Shown: piece by piece, positions 1 through 8,072 of the stretch
How positions within the stretch are numbered: position 1 is the stretch's first letter
Layout: every line of letters begins with the position of its first letter
NCBI RefSeq assembly: GCF_001570625.1
Contig: NZ_BBQT01000004.1
Location: 124,001-188,000 of the forward strand
Source of the DNA: Syntrophomonas wolfei subsp. methylbutyratica
Lineage (GTDB): Bacteria; Bacillota; Syntrophomonadia; Syntrophomonadales; Syntrophomonadaceae
Length of the DNA stretch: 64,000 nt
Direction of reading: 5' to 3'
Made by a program: the position numbers and the translations under genes
The notes under the pieces: generated by a model
What the model was told of the DNA's origin: nothing
Database searches by the model: none
Seen by the model: the letters and a program-made list of their open reading frames with translations, nothing else

Positions 1-1
1 G

Positions 2-322
2 CAAGTCAGAGAGCAGGGAAGTTCTCTGGGAGAAAGTGTGGGAGCCTTTAGAGAAATAGAAAGCGGAGCCGGGAAGATGGATAATTCTATTCAGGATATA
101 TCGGCTACTTTTGAGGAAATTGTAGCCTCGGCTGATGAGATTATACAGGCTATAGAAAATATTTCTGCCGTAACTCAGGAGTCGGCAGCATCGGCTGAAG
201 AAGTAACCGCTATAAGCCAGAACCAGCTGGCGGCGGCCCAGAATATAGTACAGGTTAGCCAGGAACTGGAGACCCTGGCCGCAGAGTTAAAAGAGGTTAC
301 TGCTACTTTCATACTCAGATAA
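2..322 (+). CDS. Methyl-accepting chemotaxis protein, C-terminal end (partial)
   Basis: The frame is open from the left edge, so only the last ~106 codons of a chemoreceptor are present. It encodes the cytoplasmic coiled-coil signalling end, including SLGESVGAFREIE, IQDISATFEEIVAS and ESAASAEEVTAISQNQLAA. This part is nearly the same, residue for residue, as the C-terminus of the complete receptor that follows (about 2290-2594), so the two look like a tandem duplication. Receptors of this family sit in the membrane and control the CheA kinase through CheW. The sensor half lies outside the window, so no ligand can be proposed. Confidence 0.9.
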   Translation, partial: QVREQGSSLGESVGAFREIESGAGKMDNSIQDISATFEEIVASADEIIQAIENISAVTQESAASAEEVTAISQNQLAAAQNIVQVSQELETLAAELKEVTATFILR

Positions 323-352
323 GTAGGGAACGTTCCGAATCAGGTATGACAG

Positions 353-406
353 GGGGACGGAGTTGTTGACACATGCGCCAGCGCATGTGTCAACAACTCC
401 GTCCCC
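353..406. repeat. Perfect 26-bp palindrome, family A copy 1, possible terminator
   Basis: Arms at 353-378 and 381-406 are perfect inverted repeats separated by 2 bases, starting GGGGACGGAGTTGTTGACAC and followed by TTTT. It lies 30 bases after the receptor stop and could end transcription. The outer GGGGAC/GTCCCC core and the TTGACAC part recur in other palindromes of this window (2604, 16987, 46756, 47899), so it is also one copy of a dispersed repeat. Confidence 0.85.
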
Positions 407-623
407 TTTTATCTGTGGGTTTTTTTGGATATATCCCATTAAAAAAGGAATTATTGAGTACACTGTCGAATAAAGCAGTAGTTTTTTAAAGAGAGAAAAG
501 CCAAAAGCCGATGTTTTTTATATAGCTGTTTATATAGAGAAAGACAAAAAGCGGGGGAACGAATAATTTTAAAAAGGGGTGAGAGAAAAGAGTTTTACAG
601 AAAGATAAAAAGGGGTGGGGGAA

Positions 624-2594
624 TTGAAATTTACACAAAGTCTGAAATTTAACTTTCTGCTTTGGATCCTGGGGGCTTTTTTTCTGGCCTCTATCGGACA
701 AAGTTTTGTTTCCTACTGGAGCGGAAAGGATATATTGATCCAGCAGATCCAGGAGAACTGTACCCAAATAGCCGATGCTACGGGTGCTGAAATAGATTCC
801 TGGATAGAGGGGAAATTCAGCGAAATGAGCACCCTGGCCAAGCTGGATGAGGTAAAGAAAATGGATGCGGAGCGCTTGCCCGCTCTCCTGAGCGGCTTGA
901 TGTCGGCTGACCATGATAATCTCTATGTGGTCTGGCCGGATGGTACGGTGGTAGGCGATATTGGCCATATGGATTTTAAGCTGGATGATCGCAATTATTT
1001 CAAACTGGCTATGGAGGGAAAGGCTAATATCGATACCCCGGTGTTATCCAAAGCTACCGGTAACCTGGTGGCCCCTGTTGCCGTTCCCATTTACCGGGGA
1101 GACAAGGTAGTGGGGGTTCTGGGTGCCACCATCAAGGCGGAGAAGGTAACAGAGATTACTTCTCAGGTTAAGGTGGGAGAAACCGGCTATGCCTATTTGA
1201 TAAACCAGGATACTACTTTTGTGGCTCATCCCAAAAAAGACTATATACTGCAAAAGAAGCTATCTGATGAGGCCGAGGGAATAGAGGATATAATCAGCCG
1301 GATGACCGCTCTGGAGAGGGGAATAGCGGAATATAAGTTCGATGGCGTGGCCAAGTATATGGCCTATGATCCGGTAGAACTGGCCGGGTGGTCCCTGGCG
1401 GTTACGGTTCCGGTTTCCGAGGTCACCCAGCCTCTGGATAACATGCTGCACAAGATGATTATGGTAACGATAGTTACCTTGTTGCTGTTGAGTATTATTG
1501 TCTGGTTTGTTACTGGCCGCTTGACCAAACCCATACTGGGGATGGTGGGTATTACCACGCGCTTATCGCAGAGGGATCTGACTCAAGAAATTGAGAGCAA
1601 GAATCGCTCGGAGATAGGGCTTTTGATGAACTCGCTGCGGGATATGAATGATAATCTAAACGCGGTGCTCAAGCAGATGGCGGGAAGTTCGGAGCGCCTG
1701 GCCAGTGTATCCGATAATCTGATGCAAACCGCCCGGCAAACGGGGCAGGCTTCGGAACAGGTCAGCGCCAGTGCCGAAGAGGTAGCCCGGGCAGCCGCGG
1801 CTGAAGCTGAAGACGCCCAGAAGACCAGTGAACTGGTACAGCAGGTAGGGCTGGCCATGCAGAATGTGGGGAGCACTACCGAGGGCATATCCCAACAATC
1901 AATTAATTTCAAAAACATAGTAGGACGGGTTACGGGCTTGATGTTGCGGCAAAAGGATGAAATGGCTCTTACCGTTGACAGCACTGTAAATGTAGCCGGG
2001 GTAATTGAGGAACTGAGCAATAAAACCCAGGAAATCGGAGAAATAATCAATGTAATAAACAATATTGCCGGCCAGACCAATTTGTTGGCCCTTAATGCCG
2101 CTATTGAAGCGGCCCGAGCCGGTGAAGCCGGGCGTGGTTTCGCCGTAGTGGCAGAGGAAGTGCGTAAGCTGGCGGAGGAGACCGGCAGCGCAACTCTGAA
2201 TATTGCGACCATCATAAACGAGGTTCAAGCCGGGGTGGAACGGGCAGTAGCTGAAGTTGACAAGGTGGAGAAGCAAGTACGGGAACAGGGAGTATCGTTG
2301 GGAGAAAGTGTGGATTCTTTCCGGGAGATTGAGCAGGGGGCAGTTGAGATAGACAACGCTATTCAGGATATATCCGCTACTTTTGAAGAACTCCTGGCTT
2401 CAGCCGATGAAATGACTCAGGCCATTGAGAATATCTCGGCTGCTACTGAGGAATCAGCGGCATCTGCTGAAGAAGTCACCGCCATCAGCCAGAATCAGCT
2501 GGCTGCCGTACAAAATATTGTCACTGTCAGCCAGGAATTGGACAAACTGGCCGTCGAACTTAAGAAAGTTACCGATACTTTTAAACTGAAATAA
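624..2594 (+). CDS. Methyl-accepting chemotaxis protein with dCache-like sensor
   Basis: Complete chemoreceptor of about 656 residues. Membrane segment 1 lies near residues 8-28. An extracytoplasmic sensor of about 240 residues follows, with a Cache-like pattern (VVWPDGTVVGDIGHMDFK, DRNYFKLAMEGK, GETGYAYLINQ). Membrane segment 2 is near 278-300, then HAMP. The signalling domain carries the hairpin tip GEAGRGFAVVAEEVRKLAEE near residue 500. The TTG at 624 is preferred because AGGGGTGGGGG lies just upstream; GTG 615 in the same frame overlaps that ribosome site. Cache sensors often bind small organic acids or amino acids, but the ligand cannot be read here. The C-terminus matches the partial receptor upstream. 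Confidence 0.93.
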   Translation: MKFTQSLKFNFLLWILGAFFLASIGQSFVSYWSGKDILIQQIQENCTQIADATGAEIDSWIEGKFSEMSTLAKLDEVKKMDAERLPALLSGLMSADHDNLYVVWPDGTVVGDIGHMDFKLDDRNYFKLAMEGKANIDTPVLSKATGNLVAPVAVPIYRGDKVVGVLGATIKAEKVTEITSQVKVGETGYAYLINQDTTFVAHPKKDYILQKKLSDEAEGIEDIISRMTALERGIAEYKFDGVAKYMAYDPVELAGWSLAVTVPVSEVTQPLDNMLHKMIMVTIVTLLLLSIIVWFVTGRLTKPILGMVGITTRLSQRDLTQEIESKNRSEIGLLMNSLRDMNDNLNAVLKQMAGSSERLASVSDNLMQTARQTGQASEQVSASAEEVARAAAAEAEDAQKTSELVQQVGLAMQNVGSTTEGISQQSINFKNIVGRVTGLMLRQKDEMALTVDSTVNVAGVIEELSNKTQEIGEIINVINNIAGQTNLLALNAAIEAARAGEAGRGFAVVAEEVRKLAEETGSATLNIATIINEVQAGVERAVAEVDKVEKQVREQGVSLGESVDSFREIEQGAVEIDNAIQDISATFEELLASADEMTQAIENISAATEESAASAEEVTAISQNQLAAVQNIVTVSQELDKLAVELKKVTDTFKLK

Positions 2595-2603
2595 AAGGTA
2601 TAT

Positions 2604-2626
2604 CGCGGGGACGGTTTGTCCCCGCG
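2604..2626. repeat. Short palindrome, family A copy 2, possible terminator
   Basis: CGCGGGGAC (2604-2612) and GTCCCCGCG (2618-2626) form a 9-bp stem with a 5-base loop, ten bases after the receptor stop. No U-tract follows, so intrinsic termination would be weak. The GGGGACGG start is shared with the other family A palindromes. Confidence 0.7.
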
Positions 2627-2692
2627 TCACCACTCTATCCAATCTCAAAAAAAAGTCCACCTGATGGTGAACTATTTTATTCAAGGAGGTAG

Positions 2693-2854
2693 TTAATCCA
2701 TAGGGCCTCCTTCCCAATATTGCCTGATTTTGCGGAGAGCATATCCCCCAAAAAAAAGTCCATTTAAAAAGGCAATGGGAATAGCCATAGCTCCAAACCA
2801 GTGAAATTTTTGCCGCATATCTTCTTTTCCATCGCTCGTTCTATATCTAGTCAT
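2693..2854 (-). CDS. Small single-span membrane protein, 53 residues
   Basis: ATG at 2854 is preceded by AAAGGAGGGATAGAT, a strong ribosome site with good spacing. The product has a charged N-terminus (MTRYRTSDGKED), one hydrophobic stretch (FGAMAIPIAFLNGLFFGGYA, residues ~20-39) and a basic, aromatic tail (LRKIRQYWEGG). It is not recognised. A second small membrane ORF lies upstream on the same strand (2917-3021), and both lie downstream of the HD-GYP gene, so the three may form one transcript. The ribosome site and the clean membrane-helix pattern are the reasons for calling it. Confidence 0.6.
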   Translation of the reverse strand: MTRYRTSDGKEDMRQKFHWFGAMAIPIAFLNGLFFGGYALRKIRQYWEGGPMD

Positions 2855-2916
2855 ATCTATCCCTCCTTTAAGGATATTTTGAGCGAAAGAGCTGAGAATT
2901 ATTTAGGTTATTATTC

Positions 2917-3021
2917 TCATCTCTTGCTCATCAAGGAAGGAAATACTTTGAACCCCAAAAGATATAGAAGAGTACCGCCAATCAGCAAAATTAATAAAAG
3001 ACTTATAATTTTCACAAACAT
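2917..3021 (-). CDS. Very small hydrophobic peptide, 34 residues
   Basis: ATG at 3021 follows AAGGTG with 6-base spacing (ATG 3027 is in the same frame). The peptide is one membrane helix, MFVKIISLLLILLIGGTLLY, with a short tail ending MSKR. The family is unknown. It lies between the HD-GYP gene and the 53-residue membrane ORF on the same strand. Its small size makes chance plausible, but the ribosome site and hydrophobic pattern support it. Confidence 0.4.
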   Translation of the reverse strand: MFVKIISLLLILLIGGTLLYLLGFKVFPSLMSKR

Positions 3022-3095
3022 TATCATCACCTTAAAATAATTTGTGATGAAACAGAAAAATTTATTCAATTAGATTTGCTGTCTGCGCACTTAGG

Positions 3096-4189
3096 CTAGA
3101 CGTTCTTTTTAAGTTCCCTTATCTGTCTTTCTGAAAGCACATTCTTGACCAGATAGGAAGGGTTTTTGGACAGATCAAGCTCGTAAGGAGTAAGCAATTT
3201 CCAGTTCCGGTCATAGAGCATTCTTACTACGGGTTGGGCCGGACTCTTGCGGTTGATGTCGATCACTATGCAGAGTTCACCGGTGTTGAGTTCAAGCAGG
3301 CTTCCCAGAGGATATATTGCTATATTATTTAGAAAAGCTTTAACACACTGTGGATCAAAAAAAGGCCCGTCATTCGTTTTAGGATACTAATAGCCTGGGT
3401 AACCGAATAGGCTGGACGATAAGGCCGGTCAGCCACCAGGGCATCATAGACATCAGCTACAGCTACTATCCTGGCATATTCGTGTATCTCTTCACCTGAC
3501 AGTTGACGGGGATATCCCTGCCCATCCCAGCGCTCATGATGTTGAAAGGCGATGTGAGCGGAAAGAAGGGAAAGAACATTGTGCTTCCTGAGAATATCAA
3601 ACCCAAGCCCTGCATGCCGTTTAATTTCTGCAAATTCTTCCCGGCTCAGGTCATCAGGTTTATTGAGAATGTTTTTGTCTATCTTTATTTTGCCTATATC
3701 ATGAAGCAGGGCGCCTACACCCAAATCCTTGAGCTGGCTTCGTTCATAATTCAGACTAATGCCACTCATTATCGAAAGGACACCTACATTTACCGAATGG
3801 GCATAAGTATAATCATCAAATGAACGAATATCTGTTAAACTGACCAGGGTATTGGGGTTAGCTATTATTTCGTCAATTATTTCGTCTACAGTGTTTTTTA
3901 CAGCATGCAAATTAAGTTGGTGTTTCTTTTCCAATAACTTAAAGCTTTCCTTGAGGGTTCTTACTGCTTTTAAACGAGTCTTTTCAGAAATTATATCGCT
4001 TACGGCATCTGATTCATCAAAAAGCTCATCTCGTATATAAACCGACATAACTCCTGCCTTTTGCAAGCCATGGATATATTTCTCGTTGAGTTCTACTCCA
4101 GCGTGTAAAAGCACCCTTTCTTCACTGTCAAATATGGCTCGTGCTACTATCATTCCCGGATCCAATTCATATATAGAAACCCTGCGCAT
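3096..4189 (-). pseudogene. HD-GYP domain protein, frameshifted near the C-terminus
   Basis: Reads from ATG 4189 (MRRVSIYELDPGM, ribosome site AGGTGAA); ATGs further upstream give low-complexity sequence and no ribosome site. It has an N-terminal DUF3391-like segment, then an HD-GYP domain with LLHDIGKIKI near residue 165 and HHERWDGQGYP near 220, the signature of cyclic-di-GMP phosphodiesterases. The open frame stops at 3329 with IHSVLKLF. Adding one base to the A7 run at 3357-3363 restores LFFDPQCVKAFLNNIAIYPL and a further ~80 codons to the TAG at 3096, typical of this family. This is therefore a one-base homopolymer slip: a real frameshift, phase variation or a sequence error. The HD-GYP catalytic core is unaffected. 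Confidence 0.85.
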
Positions 4190-4511
4190 AAAATTCACCT
4201 GTTTAAATGATTTACCTTGCCAGGAGCATACTAGTGCCTGCAAGGGAAGCTCGTAAGCTGCATGGAGGAAATGGAACAAAAGTAAGATTTGTGTAAATAT
4301 ATCATATATGCAGCTAAACCGGGTATTTGATAATTCGATTTTTTTTAAATATTTCCTGCTCATAACCTAAATATTAAGCAATTATTATAGTTTGCCAGAA
4401 TGCGGTATTTATGCAAAGCTAAATTTTTACCCACTATCGGGCATTTATTCTTATTTGCGATGAAGAGGGTAAAATGATAAATTACTAGTAAAAGCAAAAC
4501 AGAGGAGAAAC
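4190..4511. other. Divergent intergenic region
   Basis: AT-rich spacer between the HD-GYP gene (minus) and the large orphan gene (plus); it should hold both promoters, but no clear -35/-10 pair was found. At 4401-4420 the sequence TGCGGTATTTATGCAAAGCT resembles the right end of family C elements and may be a decayed remnant. No gene is seen. Confidence 0.4.
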
Positions 4512-6515
4512 ATGAAAAAGAAAAGACAAGCAGCTTTTCCCAGGGCCATATTAAAAAACTTGGCAGATGAGATAAAAAAAATGGCAGGCAGCAATGAAGG
4601 ACGGCTCTTTATTCTGGAAATGGTCGAAGAAATCCCTTACGATATTCGCGCTCAGGTTATTGAAGGCTTGTCAGCTTTTTATGAAGATGAGATAGTTGAA
4701 TTCTTTCAGCTGTTAAAAGCGGAATACGGTAGTGAAATGGAATCTCTATGTGCTCGAGCTTTAGAAAAGTTCAGCATGGCTGGTCTGGATATTAGCCCGC
4801 CCATATTTTTCCAAGGCACCTTTTTAAAAGCTTACGCTACTTGCAGCCGCCATACCGGAAGGCTGAGCGTTGATATTGCCTGGAAAGCTTCTGAAAAAGG
4901 GGTTCATGTTGAGTCTTTTTACCTGACCTTTAATGCGGATGGCTTACACAGTTTTTTCCTGGTGGAAAATATGCCCTTGGCCCAGTTTGAGCATGACCGC
5001 CAAGTTTTGGGAGAGATGGTGGGATTAAGTTTTGAAGATGCTTCTCTCTTAATTTCGCAGGCCTTTGCCCTAAATCTTCGTCATATGAGTCGACCTTCGG
5101 TTGGTCGATTCTTATACCAAAAATACTTGAGTCATAGCACTGCAATTAATGAAAATCAGGAAAGAGAACTTTTGCATAGAATATCCCCCCGGCTCACACC
5201 ACGACAACTGATAAATAGCTTCTTTTATGCTTTGAAATATCAAGATTTAAGCTATATTCTATCCTTGATAAGCGCCAGCAATGCCCCTCAAGCTTTACAG
5301 CAATTTGATGGTTTTTTAAAGCTGGGGAAAACACTGCTGGAAGGGCAGGTTGAGGAGGTTTACGCTTCCGGGAAACATGCCAGAGTAATTGCTTCTTCTC
5401 TTGGTCTAAAGGATCACGAACTAGAGCCGCATTCCTATTGTTTTTATTTAGTAAAAGTAGAATCAGGCCACTGGTCTATTGTAGATATTCAAAGCTTGCC
5501 GCCTCAGGCAAAAACCAGGACCACCCTTACCAATCCCCTCGAAGCCAATGTCTTTTGCCGGGTATACGAAATAACGGACATGGACGAGTTTTTCGTGGTT
5601 CTCGACAAAATAGACAACATAAGGGAGATGGAAGAGCTTCCTTATGGCATTCATATGCGACTAACCTGTTTTGAAGACAATTTTAACCATGGGGTATCTT
5701 TTTTTACCGGGGTAATTGCAGACATGATAATTAATGGTGATGAGTTTGTCGTCATATCCCGCGAACAATCAACTGCAGCGGAAATCCATAAGCTCTTTAT
5801 TTCTCTCTCGGGCATTCCGGTTATTTATCGAGGAGAGTATGAAGTTAGCCTGTTAACAGCTTATCGCTATCTGGGCGGTAATTATGTTTACTTTGAAGAT
5901 GTTTTAGTTGATGAAGAGAGTGAACAGGTATTTGATGACGGCATGCGTTTCATCAGTGCTCACTACCTGGTCAAGGATTACAAGAAGGTTTGGCAGAGAA
6001 TGGGAGAATTATCTCTGGTGGAAATTGAAACAACTGTTGATTACCAGGTTTATTACCAGTTGGAGGATCGAAACGGTGCCCCGGCGTTTTTCGCTGAGTA
6101 TGTTTTAGGTCCAAACTGGTTAAGCATTTCTGCATTTGGCGAGCTTGACCTCAACAAAGCCCGGAAAAACTTGGAAAGCGAGATTTACGAATACCTGGAG
6201 TATGATGGTATGGAACTGAAAACAGAAGGTTTCTTCGATATTTTGACCAATGAGGTTAGCAGGGAGAATCCCGACTTGGAAAAGGCCATGAAAGAGATGT
6301 ACCTTAATAAATGGTATAATTCCCATCTGGCTACCTTAAGTGGAATGAGTCCATTTGAAGCCTCTCAGAGCGAAGAGGGCAAAAGATTACTGTGGACCAT
6401 GTTCAAGAAAATAGGACAGCGAGAGAAAAAAGGCCTGGTGCCTGGCCAACAGAAAAGGATTAACCTAAAGGAATATATGCGCAAAGTTGAGCAAGGGAAA
6501 GAAGGGAAAATTTAA
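4512..6515 (+). CDS. Unrecognised 667-residue protein
   Basis: ATG 4512 follows CAGAGGAGAAAC. The soluble product has no signal peptide or membrane helix. Residues 1-100 are helical and HEAT-like (GRLFILEMVEEIPYDIRAQV). The middle is mixed alpha/beta, and residues ~225-350 have an NTF2-like flavour (FFYALKYQDLSYILSLI; CFYLVKVESGHWSIVDIQSL). The tail has WYNSHLATLSGMSPFEASQS and EEGKRLLWTMFKKI, resembling the short W...GxxPxEAxxxxEGR helical motif at the ends of SEC-C-type and DUF2384-like proteins. That is weak similarity by eye, and no function is assigned. It stands alone between divergent and repeat regions. Confidence 0.8.
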   Translation: MKKKRQAAFPRAILKNLADEIKKMAGSNEGRLFILEMVEEIPYDIRAQVIEGLSAFYEDEIVEFFQLLKAEYGSEMESLCARALEKFSMAGLDISPPIFFQGTFLKAYATCSRHTGRLSVDIAWKASEKGVHVESFYLTFNADGLHSFFLVENMPLAQFEHDRQVLGEMVGLSFEDASLLISQAFALNLRHMSRPSVGRFLYQKYLSHSTAINENQERELLHRISPRLTPRQLINSFFYALKYQDLSYILSLISASNAPQALQQFDGFLKLGKTLLEGQVEEVYASGKHARVIASSLGLKDHELEPHSYCFYLVKVESGHWSIVDIQSLPPQAKTRTTLTNPLEANVFCRVYEITDMDEFFVVLDKIDNIREMEELPYGIHMRLTCFEDNFNHGVSFFTGVIADMIINGDEFVVISREQSTAAEIHKLFISLSGIPVIYRGEYEVSLLTAYRYLGGNYVYFEDVLVDEESEQVFDDGMRFISAHYLVKDYKKVWQRMGELSLVEIETTVDYQVYYQLEDRNGAPAFFAEYVLGPNWLSISAFGELDLNKARKNLESEIYEYLEYDGMELKTEGFFDILTNEVSRENPDLEKAMKEMYLNKWYNSHLATLSGMSPFEASQSEEGKRLLWTMFKKIGQREKKGLVPGQQKRINLKEYMRKVEQGKEGKI

Positions 6516-6550
6516 ACAGCATATTGACAGCATCTAATACTTTCAATATA

Positions 6551-6735
6551 CTTTTAAACATCGGGAGAAACTGCGGAGCAGTTTCAACACACCGCTGCAA
6601 CGAGGCGGGGGATTAGAACCCGCCGCCTGTTTTCTAAAAAGGAACCCGACCGCTTAAAGAAGCACCCTGCGGGCACAACTGATGTTCGCTTCGCTCACTA
6701 TTAAGGATGCGGGGGACATATTTTGCCTCGTTATA
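6551..6735 (-). repeat. Dispersed repeat family B, copy 1 (contains a D module)
   Basis: Read as reverse complement it matches 26630-26760 and 32395-32528. The shared parts include GGTTCTAATC-CCCCGCCTCGTTGCAGCG and the hairpin GAAACTGCTCCGCAGTTTC. Unlike the other two copies it carries an extra ~47-bp block (6663-6709) that matches module D of the family C elements. It has no coding capacity. Confidence 0.8.
6663..6709 (+). repeat. Module D, copy 1 (inside family B repeat)
   Basis: CACCCTGCGGGCACAACTGA through CACTATTAAGGATG matches the ~50-bp modules found inside four family C elements (about 12202, 12386, 25003, 25114, 37171, 37350, 40804, 40858). The unit has two short hairpins (CCCTGCGGG and a GNTCCNTTCGGNNGNC-like one) and ends in CTATTAAGG. 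Its presence in an unrelated repeat suggests it moves or recombines independently. Confidence 0.75.
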
Positions 6736-6767
6736 GATAATTAAATACTTGCAAATTGGCAATGAAG

Positions 6768-7045
6768 GGAACGGACATATGAAATCACTTGATGAAAGAG
6801 AGCCGGGACAGGTGAGAGCCGGTACAAAATTTCATGTGGTGCTCATCCCGGAGTCGCTATCTGAAAGGCCGTAAGCTCAGTAGGTGTTGCCGGATGAAGG
6901 TATCCGTTAGAAACCTGGCATTATTAGGATTAATATGCTGCAAGAGGCCACATCCTCCGATGTGGCAAGCAGGGTGGTACCGCGGGAAGTTCCCTCTCGC
7001 CCCTGGTGGGGAAGAGAGGGTATTTTTATATTCTTTTTTAAATAT
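6768..7045 (+). promoter_or_regulatory. T-box leader of the ilv-leu operon, probable leucine (CTC) specifier
   Basis: The T-box motif AGGGTGGTACCGCG lies at 6971-6984, in an antiterminator next to the terminator stem CCCTCTC/GAGAGGG (6992-6998/7014-7020) with a U-rich tail. Stem I contains AGAGAGCCGGG (6796 on), GTGAGAGCCGG and the distal CCCGGAGTCGC. In T-boxes the specifier codon sits just before that segment; here it reads GTG-CTC-A-TCCCGGAG, giving CTC (Leu), with ATC (Ile) as a less likely reading. Uncharged tRNA-Leu would pair there and through its CCA end with TGGT, permitting read-through into ilvE. This fits an operon making Leu, Val and Ile. Confidence 0.93.
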
Positions 7046-7126
7046 AACTAACCCCCATGGCCCGGGATATTGTTTTTATCTTTTTGTATTGACTTTAAAA
7101 TAAAATAATAAATAGGAGTGTTGGTG

Positions 7127-8005
7127 ATGGGATTAAAGATTTACCTCGATGGAAAGTTTGTGGATGAGGAAGAGGCCAGGGTATCAGTTTTTGACCACGG
7201 TTTTCTCTATGGTGACGGTGTATTTGAAGGAATCAGGGCCTATCATAACAGTGTATTCCGCTTAAAGGATCATGTTGACCGCCTTTATGATTCAGCCAAA
7301 GCCGTGAATATGGAGATTCCGGTGGATAAGGAACAAATGACGGAGATAATCCTGGAAAGCTGCCGTCAAAATGGTTTAAAGGATGCTTATATCCGGGTGG
7401 TTGTTTCCCGGGGCAAAGGCGACTTGGGTCTTGATCCCCGCAAGTGCTCGGTTCCCACAGTCGTATGTATTGCATCTTCGATAAGCATCTATCCGGAAGA
7501 GATGTATGAGAAGGGTCTGGATGTCATTACCGTACCTACCCGCCGGAATGGCCCGGAAGGGGTTAATCCGCGCATCAAATCCTTGAATTATCTTAATAAT
7601 ATTATGGCCAAAATAGAAGCCAATATGGCAGGTGTGCCTGAGGCCATTCTGCTTAACCAGGAAGGCTATGTAGCTGAATGTACCGGAGATAATATTTTTA
7701 TGGTGAAAAACGGGATACTAAAGACCCCCGCCATTCACCTGGGTCTTTTGGAAGGGGTAACCCGCAACGAAGTAATTGGCATAGCTCGAAAAGAAGGCAT
7801 TGAGGTACAGGAAACCACCTTTACCCGCTATGACCTTTTTGTAGCGGATGAGGTATTCTTAACCGGTACAGCGGCGGAGTTGATTCCCGTAGTAAAAGTA
7901 GATGACAGAGTAATAGCTGATGGCAAACCGGGACCTATATTCCATAAACTACTGCGGCAGTTTAGAGAAATCGTTAAAGAACCTGAAGCCTTAATATTCA
8001 GGTAA
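7127..8005 (+). CDS. ilvE: Branched-chain amino acid aminotransferase
   Basis: A 292-residue fold-type IV PLP enzyme that moves the amino group between glutamate and the 2-oxoacids of Leu, Ile and Val in the cytosol. Seen: YLDGKFVDEEEARVSVFDHG, then FLYGDGVFEGIRAY, the PLP lysine at about residue 151 in RIKSLNYLNN, and EVFLTGTAAELIPV near the end. The length is normal. ATG 7127 is used: AGGAG lies 8 bases upstream, whereas GTG 7118 overlaps that site. It is the first gene after the T-box, so it is likely induced by leucine shortage. Confidence 0.95.
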   Translation: MGLKIYLDGKFVDEEEARVSVFDHGFLYGDGVFEGIRAYHNSVFRLKDHVDRLYDSAKAVNMEIPVDKEQMTEIILESCRQNGLKDAYIRVVVSRGKGDLGLDPRKCSVPTVVCIASSISIYPEEMYEKGLDVITVPTRRNGPEGVNPRIKSLNYLNNIMAKIEANMAGVPEAILLNQEGYVAECTGDNIFMVKNGILKTPAIHLGLLEGVTRNEVIGIARKEGIEVQETTFTRYDLFVADEVFLTGTAAELIPVVKVDDRVIADGKPGPIFHKLLRQFREIVKEPEALIFR

Positions 8006-8072
8006 CCGGTGAAATCAAGCTTTCACTGCACTATCACCAGTTTTATGTAAGCCTTTTGAGGAGGTATAAAGC

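Noticed and set aside
3503-3823. 106-residue plus-strand ORF opposite the HD-GYP gene
   Set aside because: Antisense shadow of the HD-GYP core; no ribosome site.
4401-4430. Possible family C remnant in the divergent gap
   Set aside because: Only ~20 bases resemble the right end and the terminal TTTTTGCAG is missing; kept as a note, not a feature.
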